From NCBI RefSeq assembly GCF_003590095.1, contig NC_039486.1, forward strand, positions 5,020,336 through 5,084,335: 64,000 nt of DNA, written 5' to 3'. Position numbers and translations under genes: made by a program. This stretch comes from Trichoplusia ni. Taxonomy: Eukaryota; Arthropoda; Insecta; Lepidoptera; Noctuidae. Below, piece by piece: positions 49,011 to 59,900 of the stretch (position 1 is its first letter; each line of letters starts with the position of its first letter). Under the pieces are notes generated by a model, which saw only the letters and a program-made list of their open reading frames with translations, was not told the DNA's origin and searched no databases.

Positions 49011-51754
49011 ATCTGGATTTTAGCAGCTCTGAGGCAACAGCTAGAAAAATATAAAAATGATCTCGATATTGCTGTGATATATATCTACAAAATCCACAAT
49101 GTCTTGATTTCACTATAGTGACAAGATTTTGTAGAATCATCTATAATCTGTCAATATGTCTCTCAATTGTGACAGATTTAGCTTTTTTGACAATCTAATA
49201 ATGCATTATAGATTGTCTCTGAGTCATACAAGATTATTGATGGTGATTCGTTCGTTATCAATCTACGAAAGTTCGTAACTGATAAGAGATGTTTAACGTT
49301 ATGATTCAGATATTGACTTAAATAATAGCTAATGCACCTAGAAAACAAATCAAACAAAGCTAGGAAATAATAAAATAATATCTGCACGAAGAAATGCAAA
49401 TATATTTATTTATGTCGTGTATTAAACAGTTTGTTGATGATTTACTGTCAGACAAATATAATAAAGACAAAAGTAAGCTGCACGTTACCTCTTTATAATG
49501 CTCAAACATCGTGCCTACCTTGATATAAGTAGCAGCAGAATAAATCAATACCCAATACATTTCCCCGAAATGTAAAGTTTCTTTAAGTTGAGCAAGAAAC
49601 AGTGTTTCTCATTAACCGCAAGTAACAAAAAGGAACGCAGATACTATCCAATAAACTGCATAAGATAATTGGATTACAGTTTCCAAGCAGTTGTACCTGC
49701 GACTTAGCAGAAATGCTATAAACGTAAAGATTTAACTGCTTTGGGTACAAACGACCAATCAGTCTGAATGTGAATTACTTATATTAAACACTGAATCTGT
49801 TGGAATCAACTTGCTTTCGATTTACTATGAAACTTGTTAAAAAATTTAATCTCTCTAATAATTTTTTTATGCACGAGGTACCCCATCCCAGACCAATGCT
49901 GGTAATTATTATAGTACTTTTTTAATTTATACGATATGATGTTATTATGCTCACACCGCTTCTGACAAACGGTGAGGCGAAAATGCTCAGGAGTTCTATC
50001 GTCCAAATATTCTTATCCCAAATATTCAAATTCACTGTTCAAGCCATATCTTATTGGGAAGGCTTTAGTAAGCTATAGGACATATACAGACTGTTTGCTA
50101 AAGTATTCCAGGGGATATTGAATAACCAAGTAAAAGGTCAAATAGACGGCTACACCGACGGTCGATAGAAGGTGACATGTAAGAACGAATTTTAGTAAGT
50201 GGTACACCAGACAGTATACTTATTGGAATACATGATCGATTGATTGACCTTGTACGACGCAAACATTATCTACATAGGTTTAAAATGGATCACTGGATTA
50301 AAAACGATAGCTCTACTAGTCGCTGAGTCAAGAAGTTGAGGAAAAATTTTGAGTAAAATTTGTAATAAAAGCTTTAGGTATGTGAATCATCATATACTCT
50401 AGACAGACCCATAATTAAAAATAGTACAAAAACAAAATATAATTATCGAATGATTCACTCACTGATGGTTAAATGTGTATTATCTCCCATATCAGTTATA
50501 CGAAAATTTGGATTGCTGTAAAATTGATGATAAGGATATCTATGAGTCAATATTTAGTAAAAATAAATGCGCATGAGGAAAGATGCGTAAGAATAAGATA
50601 GCCCGGGGTTCCCTTAACCTAATTAACATGAATGCTCTAAAAATAGGGACGAACTATTGACCAATTTCGTAACCTAACAAACGTAGCTAGACGGCTGACC
50701 AAAGCAAATTTTGTATTGTAGATTTTCCTGCCTTCCAGAAAAAAAGAACCTGTTCAAAATATACCGGAGTTTAATGTTTTACGTGGACTCTTGTTTCTGG
50801 TTTTTTTTTTTTAAGTTTCTTTCTTAGGAGTAGTGTTTTTTTCTTACGCAACGTGTTACACTCGTTAGCGCATAAGGCAACATCGGCCCCTTCTCTCTCG
50901 TTATAGTTTCAGTTACCTCTTTTGTCGACATTCTCAAAAAAAAATTGTTTTATAAAAAAAGAAGCACCACAATTGGCTTATTAAGCTAAAAGTTATTAAA
51001 TGTGATCAAAGACGATTTACTTAAACAACTGCTCTACTTAAATAAAAATAAACTGTACTTCGCGTGCTTAGAATCAGGTAAATACAATTGAACAAGGAAC
51101 AAGGATAAACGTTGATAATTTATTTTTACGCCAACGTAAAAACTATTATATTTTTATAGATAATTGTGATTGTCGTAATAATTATTATTGATAAGGTACA
51201 CGGTACTACAATACTACCTTTAATACAGTGGTCTACACTTTGAAACTACCCCCGGTTTGAAACTAGTCGAACAATTATTTTCTGTAGTGCTTAGATTTTA
51301 CGTACCTGATATGAAACAGTCATACATTTTATTCTCCATAAAAACATAAAATACCATAAATCTAATGTCTGAACTGTGACGTATTAAATTCTTAAATCAT
51401 AATAATTGCACACTGTTTTCTTGTTTTTATTTATGTTGCATTGATAATGTACAGACGCAGTTTTGACGTACTCGTTAGAGTAATCACTTTGTTATTCGTG
51501 TTTTACATCAACAGAGATATTGTTATGAAGTTAAAAGGATTAATCGAGAAATTTATAGGAAAATTAATTTATATTTTATTGAGCTTCTTGCGTATTCATA
51601 TCCTTCAACAGCATTCCAAAATAAAGAAAATATAATAAGGTGATGATCTTTATGTCGAAAGAACTACCAACACATCTTAATGTAACTATAATAATTTTTG
51701 CGGAAACACACTTTCAGTTCTTTTGTAAGCGTAGACTCAACACCACTTTAAAAA

Positions 51755-51966
51755 AGCCCACGTTTTTACTGTCACTCCATTCAAATTTTTATCAAAATCA
51801 GTCCAACCGTTCTTATAGTTGTAAATTGCATTGTCTTCAGGTTCAAAGCTACCCTGAAAATTTTAGTTTGCTGGCTTATCGGGAAGTGCCTCAAAATGGA
51901 GTTGCAAAAATCCAAAAAGAGCGACAAATGAACAAACAAGAAAAAAGACTATAAGAAAACGTGAGA
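51755..51966 (+). repeat. Unclassified interspersed repeat, copy B
   Basis: Partner of 7965-8165, with roughly four bases in five shared in the aligned blocks. The 104-codon ORF crossing it (51640-51954) has no sign of being a gene. Confidence 0.6.
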
Positions 51967-53439
51967 AAAAGAAGTGTCTGAAAAAAACATAACACTATAT
52001 CACCAATAACTGCAAACAACTCAATATTGTAAAACACTTTCACATGCATGACACATATTGTTACCGAAGCTGCGAAGTTGCAAGACTCACAAGTTCATCA
52101 CAAAGAACTGGGCGGCAATAACGCACATTGCTTTATCACGCATCTAAACAAATAATTAATAATTGTTATTTATAGAAATATCTATTACGTAGTATTTATT
52201 ATTATATTGTAATAATTTTAATCTATAAGGAAACTTTGAGAATTATTTAGATTTCGATTCTGATATTTCTTTGGTTTTTTTTTGTTGGTGTGTGAAATAA
52301 ATTGTCAATACAAAGAACGAAAAAGGATTTGATTGGAACATAATAGTACCGGTCTGTAACTGACCGAATCGCTTCAATCGTTCTCGAGTTTAAGGAGACC
52401 AACAAGCAGAATATTTAGGATTCCATTTCTTACCAAAGGTAAAAACAAAACCATGTTACTGAGGTCCCATTGATTGTCCGTCAGTGTGTCACCAGTGAAA
52501 TGATATTTCTACAATTGATAGCGTCAATTATTTTATGAAAATGACAATTTCGGCACGTCACGTGACTTCAACCGGTCATCTTCATACCTTCTTCATACAT
52601 TCGAACGTTTTCCATTACCATTATCAATTTCAGAAATAAATATCTGGGTTAAGCAATTTTTAGTCTGGTCACCTCGCCTGGTCACCCAAAAAGTGTATTT
52701 TTTTTCAAATTCCTTTTTTCTTGGTCCATTTTTACGGAATCCCCTGTATTACGAGTTCGTTTTGCGTGTTCGTGTCTGATATTTTAACTAATCGATTTGA
52801 TGGCATAAAAGGTCATCCAGCGTGCGACATACTAATTGAAACTTAAATTAGGTAGGTACTTATCTTATAGGAGATATTGGCTTCTGTTCTTCTTATAGCT
52901 ATATACTCTTTGACAAAATCTTGAGGTCTCCGGCTTCGGGCTAAGTGGTCGTTACTATTTTGTGGACAGATCATTGATGGGTGACTAACTGACAAGATAA
53001 TAAATGATAAAGAGATTGTGGTTCGTATAAATTGGTTAACTCTACTTTTTTGTAGCTTAGTGGTTTTGGCGGTTTAGTGGAGCAACTGAATTCAAGGGTC
53101 ACATTATTAAGAAAACTATTTCATTCTAGCAATTTTAAGGTACCTACTTCTGAGGTAAGCCAAATTAATTAATGCAATATGTAATTTTATAAACTTAACC
53201 GTCTCCATCTGTATTATATCCAAGACATTTGGTGTTTGTGTTATTAAAACAGTAAGAAAAATCTCAAATAGGAAATATCAAATTAGTCCTCATCAAGGAA
53301 TAATACAAATATAGTATTTGCAATAACGATGAGAAATGTCGGTTTGTTTGTATATGTTTAGAATTTACTGATAACTTGCAATTGTCACGGATGGTACTAC
53401 GAGAAACAACAATATTCAATGATATTTTATCATTAAACC

Positions 53440-53848
53440 GAGTCGCTTCGCCAATTGTTTACAGCCGACACAAAGGCGCTCGGTGTCGGGCTCCATTGAC
53501 CGTTGTTGCGTTGGTGTTGCGACTCGCGACTGTCTTTGGTCATATGCTGTTCTATCAGTTCTGCTCTATCTGTTGCAGATAACGGCTACCGAAACAGCTC
53601 GTGGTTCGCCAGCTGTCAGCCATGTGGGGAGTGGGGGAGAACGACCGATAATCGCGGCAGCAGGCGAGCCGAGCGCGCGCCGCCTACGCAGCGCAGTCCG
53701 CTATCCGCCGTCCGCGCGCCAGGGCGACACGCAACTTGGGCGCTCCTTTGTTTAGATCACGTTTCTTTGTTCAAATCAACCCGCGATGGATAAAGTGCGT
53801 TCTGATGTGATATAGTTATCATTGTGTGAGTGAAGTTTTGTTTGAAAC
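53440..53848 (+). promoter_or_regulatory. CpG-rich promoter and 5' UTR of ABCG gene 2
   Basis: This is a strongly GC-rich stretch (for example gcgagccgagcgcgcgccgc near 53663) ending at the ATG of gene 2. It contains an initiator-like TCAGTT at 53555 and a polypyrimidine-cag at 53579 that could be a splice acceptor. Transcription may therefore start here or the 5' UTR may be spliced in. All three frames are open for long distances because of composition; the real start follows an in-frame TGA at 53843. Confidence 0.5.
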
Positions 53849-53966
53849 ATGGCCAGCGAACACTCAGAGTCCCAGGAGACCAACTCTACGTCTCTCGTAG
53901 AGGACTCTCTAAATATATCTTTTGAAGACATCAACTACACTGTGCGACATGGCATTTTGGCGGGAG
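53849..53966 (+). CDS. ABCG gene 2, coding exon 1
   Basis: The exon is 118 nt and ends gggag|gtaagc in phase 1. It gives 39 residues plus one base: a Ser/Glu-rich leader, then the first strands of the ATPase domain (ISFEDINYTV). Confidence 0.92.
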
Positions 53967-56900
53967 GTAAGCGAACACTGACAGTATGTAAATAAACTAA
54001 CACTAGTTAGATAATGATATTGCCCTTTGTTTATGAGTAATACGTTAACTAGCATACAATCTATTAATGATTGTGTTGAAAGATTTCATGCCCTCATTAG
54101 TTATCTGTGTTGTTTTTTAGTTCTCTTCTACATTAATGATATTTTCATTCGAGATAAGCTCTAAACCAGTAATCGACCTCATATTAATAAACAAAACACG
54201 ATTACTTAAAGTCCATTAATACGTAGATGATTTGTTGTATATTAAATATCAACAATCAATAACACGCTGAGCTAACAAAGAAGTAACATCGTACCAAAGT
54301 GAGGAAAAAATATTAAGTAGTTGTCTGACCTCAATGAATTGTTTCCTTTTGTTAATATCATTATTTTGCTGAGCGTCTAGATAGTGTTAAAAAAATTAAA
54401 CATAGATAAGAAAAAAATAGCACGCGCTTGTTGTGACTGTGTTTGTTTAAATAACAAGATTTCCTTCTGTCAGAATGACAAATTAAAAAATCAGTTACTC
54501 AAAGATACCGATCGTATAAACATTTCCCGAACAAGGATTGAACCTGTGTCACTGTACGCCAAGGAAAACTCACTTTACTTAAAGTCCTAATATCCAGTCA
54601 GATCGTTTACTAAAAACGATTCTCTTTTCTTTTCTTTTTGTAAAAAAAAATGTAAAGCTATGTTTACGTTACAACATAATCTTAATCTTAGTGTACGACA
54701 GCGGGTTTACATATTTGAACACAAATGTCCGAAATTCAAACATTTATTGTGTATACTCCCCTACTCTCTTGCAGAAACAGATGCTTATCATATTAGGGGC
54801 GCAATAAGAGTCACAATAACTTAGTAGTGGGGGCAATGTTTTGCAAAACTATCGGTAATAATATGACCCCTCGCAAATTGAATAACACAACCAAAAGCAA
54901 TACAAATACGTGCCACTTTATCAATTGTTTTGGAACTTAAAGTTTTCCTGTTTTTGTTTTTTATAGTATTTTTAACAAGAGCCCCTCGTAAAATACTTAT
55001 TAGACCGTTGTAAATTATGAGTTCAATGAAAAAGATTCGTTTTCTTACATTGTCATTAATAGATGTTGTAATGATAAAGAAAGATTCATTCAAGATAGGG
55101 AAGCTACAATTAACAACAAGCAGGATTTATTTCTCGCAATTCTGATTGATGCAGTAATATATCTAAACAAACAGTATAAATTATCGTATCTTTAACGAAT
55201 TCTATTAGACATCTTTCAATGACAAATTTTAATATTTTTTTGCATTTTTCAATCGTTAACGAGACGCTTACCACGATCTCTTTTTGTAAAAAATATATAT
55301 CCAAAAGTTTAAATTATACTCAAAAACCAGTCAAGAAAATCAACAATAAGTCATTTAATTTAAAGTATGTAGAAAATTAAAGTCAGAGTTACGATCATTT
55401 ATGTAAAGATTTTTCAGAAGTCGATTTCATTACTGAACTTAGCCCACAATAACTTCATTGAACCAATTCTAATAAGAAATAGAAGACCTTTGATATCACC
55501 ATTATCAAGGTTCAACAATCATATTTCACTGGAACCCACTATAATTCCTAATCTCGAACCAAAGATGACCTTAGATAACTGTTGTGTAGATTAGTTAAAT
55601 TATTTCTTAACATTTTATTGTAAGGCCCCTATATCTCAATATATCGTTGATTAGGTTATGCATGTGCCTCTATTCATGTGTTCATTTTAAAATTAATGAT
55701 ATGAAATTGTATAACGCAGCAACAGTTACAAAAAAATGTGCGTATTCAAACCTTATACGATTCAATATGCCTCCGAATAGAGCATTATAGTGTGTTGTGA
55801 GTATGTGTTTAATCTTGATTTGGGCGAAGAAGTCACGGCCATAAATATTCCGGAATGGATTTGGGGGTTTGTCAGTGCCATAGAATGACTACGCTTTGAG
55901 AATACACAAAGCTGGTCAGCCTTTGCTAGACATACACCAAATATAAAATACTTCCTTCTTTACTTACTATACGAGCGATTAAAACATCAAAACATGTTAT
56001 CATGTAACGTTACGCATTTCTTAGAAGTGTTTAAAGGCATTGGAGACCAGGGCCCGAATCTGCTTTTTTACAATGGCGGATGAATGAATGGCAATTGCAT
56101 TAAATTCGAAATTATTCCTATTCTCTTAAACATTTCGCCAATACAATAATTGGAAGTTAATTGTAATAACCTTCAGTATACCGTCCCGTACTAATTTTCA
56201 ATTATTGTGTAGAAAAATGCTTAAGAGAATACGAAAATTGACATTTTGAACCTAATTTCATTCATTCATCGGCCGCTGTAAATAGCAGAATTGGGGCCCT
56301 GTTGAACCTTACTGTCAAAGTAGTCCATAATATAACACAGCTTGAAACTTCTTTAACTAAATGTATGATAATTTCGGGTCCTTTAATAGGCGTCGTTCAA
56401 AAACATGTCAAAGTAAAACGTCTTAGAACCGATCTGGGCTAACTTATCTGTCTATGATAAACCGAGAGGTGTATACTATGTATACTCATGTTGACATATT
56501 ACATAACTAACAGATACACAGCGGTGCCCTCTAGTGCGATTACCGCTAACTTTCTATTTCGCTTTATGAGTATTATCGAATCTATTTCGAAGCTTGCAAT
56601 GGGTCAATTTGTATGTACAGTAAATAGATTTAAATTTTTATGTAGTTAGTCGTGAAAATGAAAATAAAGAAAAGATAGATAAATAGCAGAAAATACTTTT
56701 CAATGTATGAGAATTAATATTACATAGATCACATTACAGCACTTAATTTTAATTACGGACTTCTTAGTCTGAAAACTATCAATATTTATTCTATGTTATT
56801 TATTTATTTATGAAGTCCATTACATTGTACAAAATAAAGTCCTAAAAAGACAGAAAATATAGAGAAATGTTTATGCTTATGACAATTTGAAACTTGCTTT

Positions 56901-59900
56901 GGATCCGACATATTGAAAGTTCAGCAACAGGGCCAATTTAGTTCAAAAGGAAATATCAAATTGAATGCAAAAAATCTAGAAACGTTACTTTTTCCAAATA
57001 AAATTACTAACGTATGTTATCAACAAAGTTTAAGGTTCAATAACACCATAATCTAAAAATACATGTAGCCTTGAAAACTCTTCCAAATGTCTAATCTTTA
57101 GTCTACGTTTTGGCAGACAACTTTGTTTATTCTTTACTCCTACTAACATTATTTTATTACTCATTAACTATCCCGTTTTAAACACATTAATTGATTTTAT
57201 TTTAATTATCCAAACTACAGACTAAAAAATCATTTCTATCAAATCATGTTCTACAGTTAAAGCAAATCTATACTAAAGAGTTGCTGAAGAGTTTGTTTGA
57301 ATGCGCTAATCAAAGAAACTACTGGTTCGAATTGAAAAAATATTGTGTTGAATAGCCCATTTATCAAGGAAGGCTATAGGCTATATAACATCACGCTGCG
57401 ACTAAAAGGAGCGAAGATACAATGGAAAATGTGGGAAAAACGGGGAAAATTATTCATCTTTGAGGGCTTCCGTTGCGTGCGCTGCGAAAACGGTTCAAGA
57501 TCTTCCAACCACGTGGACGAACAGCGGGCAACAGCTGGTTTCATATATACAACTGAACTTAACTCAAAGAAACAGAAAAAAGAACGTGATACGATAAATA
57601 AAAATACATATAAGTAACTCGGTGTTGAATATAACCGACGCTACATTTATAAAGGACAAAAACAATTGCAATATGTAGGTATGAATTGTGTCGCTCCGTG
57701 TAATAGTATAATGACCCTGTGTTCCCCAGTGGGCTATATAAGCATTTGCTAATGCATTACACACTACGCAGTCACAGTTTATTAACCAAAGACCCAGTAA
57801 GTGACTGCAAATATAAGCAAAAACAAGAGTAAAACGATTTCAAAAAGCAATTAATATATTAATACGTAATAAAAACAGACGTATCGACGCCAATTTTCCA
57901 AAAAAAAAACTCTATTAAAAAGGGTAAAAGCAGAAATCAATTTGGAACCAATATTAAATGGGTTAAAAGAGGTCTTCATCTAGTGATGTGAAATGTCAGG
58001 TATTATTATTTGTAGTAATCCAGTAAACTAAATTGTTAAATAAACCTAATCTGGAATTGTAAGCTAGATAAGCCAAGTTGATACCTGGCTCATGATAAGG
58101 GTGTATGAGTCACGTACTAATTCAATAGATACTTGTCCATCAGAATATTATTAAACTACTGAGATTGAAGTTTACTCGACTCGGCCACCATTTACTACCC
58201 CGGTTATTTTCTTAGCGAAAGAGGAATGCAGGCTCCTATTAACGCAGACTCCTTACAGCAAAGAAACCTGGGAGTCTACCATCGTATCTAAAAGTATAAG
58301 ACTATTGCCGATTTGGAAGCAAGATACCGCTCTACGCCGTTATTATTATTATTATTTTTGAATTTAAAACATTACATAGTTGGTAATACAATGCAATATC
58401 CCACAAAACCAGTTCAGTAGTTTGGTCCCGTTTCGCTCCAACTGCATTATTATGATAGCTTATGTAAGGCGAATTGAACTCATAGCTACTTTTATGATAA
58501 CGGTTTCCGCAATATTGGTCGGGATTGGAAGGACTTAATTATGAGATGACAGCAGAGAGTCGATAAATACACATGAGTAAACCATTATTATTATTATTTG
58601 TATCTCTTTTCATTCACGGGTTAACTTCAAGAGAAGAGACCCGGTCCTTTTTAAAGGCGTGAACGGGGTCACAGGTCCAACGCACAGAGGCCTTCTTGAG
58701 AACTTTAATATACAATGTGATGGGGCATCTACTAGGGATAATTCACCTCCGCTCTATGGGAGAACAGAGATGAAAAATCCAAAGTAGATTATTATTATTA
58801 TTACTAGCCTGGAATGTCCCACTGCTGGGCAAAGGCCTCCCCACTCTTCTTCCACTTGTCTCTGTCATGAGTCGCGAGTAAACCATATTAATTAATAATT
58901 ATAACAGTCTTAGTTAAGAAGTGTGAAGAGCCATCACCCTGACATTTCCACCTGAGTCACCACAGCAACTTGCATTAATTTATTCCCGTCACATGGTGGG
59001 ATTCCAAAAAAACTCGGTCTAGCTATCATTGATAATTGAACCCATTTCTTTAAATAAATAAAAGTCAGGTGATATAATACGACCTATAAAGCCGCCTGCA
59101 GGCAAGTTTTTCCATTATAGACCTCTTTGATAAGATAAATTAAATTACCTCACATAATAATAAAATTATTTTAATATGTTTCAAGTTACGCGTCTGTATA
59201 AACAGCTGAATATTTCGCTTGATTTAAAACTTATTTGACTTTTCAATGAATGTGCAAGCATTTTTCAGTAATTATCTCATACAATCACCAAAAAAAAAGA
59301 ATTGAAAACTATTTTTTTTGCTTCTCGTAAATAATGTAAAGCAGTTAGATACATGGTAGAAACATCCAAAGAGTTTCTAGTTGCTCTATAACACTGCTTT
59401 TGCAGTGAGTTTGTTTACACAGATGCTGTCATGTTTCGTAATAATGCATGTACACTTCGGTTACTTTTTGTAGGGCAAACATCCCAGATGTAGCTAACAA
59501 AAAGTTATTTTTTTGCTGATAGATAACTCAAGTTACGTACCTGTTAACAGATCTCAAGTGTTTCTTCGTATTCGTATTTCGGTTACAAACTTTCAAAGTT
59601 GGTCTTATTGTTCTTTAAACGGGGCCCTTTTTTCCTAGCCTGGGTATTCTGCTGTTGGACAAAGGCTTTATCTGAATCCTATCACATATCCGAATCCCGT
59701 TAATTTATCCAAAAATGATAATACACCTGTTTTCTGCATTACTACATTTTTAAATATTATTCAATCAATGCTGCTTTACCTAAAAGTTTTGTCAAAGGAC
59801 AATAAACCAAGTATTTAAGCGAGAGTGAATCTGTGAAACAGTTGTAACACTGACAATCCACGTGTTAGTAATTTACGTTGTTACGTTAAGTTAACACGTG

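Larger units (their letters stand above)
46283..53439. other. Intergenic DNA between the two ABCG genes
   Basis: Repeats as listed (SINEs, LINE tail, interspersed copies) in AT-rich unique DNA. No exon-like GC-rich open frame or splice pair was found. Confidence 0.6.

Noticed and set aside
53376..53793. Three overlapping frames upstream of ABCG gene 2
   Set aside because: All arise from the CpG-rich promoter/5' UTR; none continues into the ABCG frame, which is closed by TGA at 53843.
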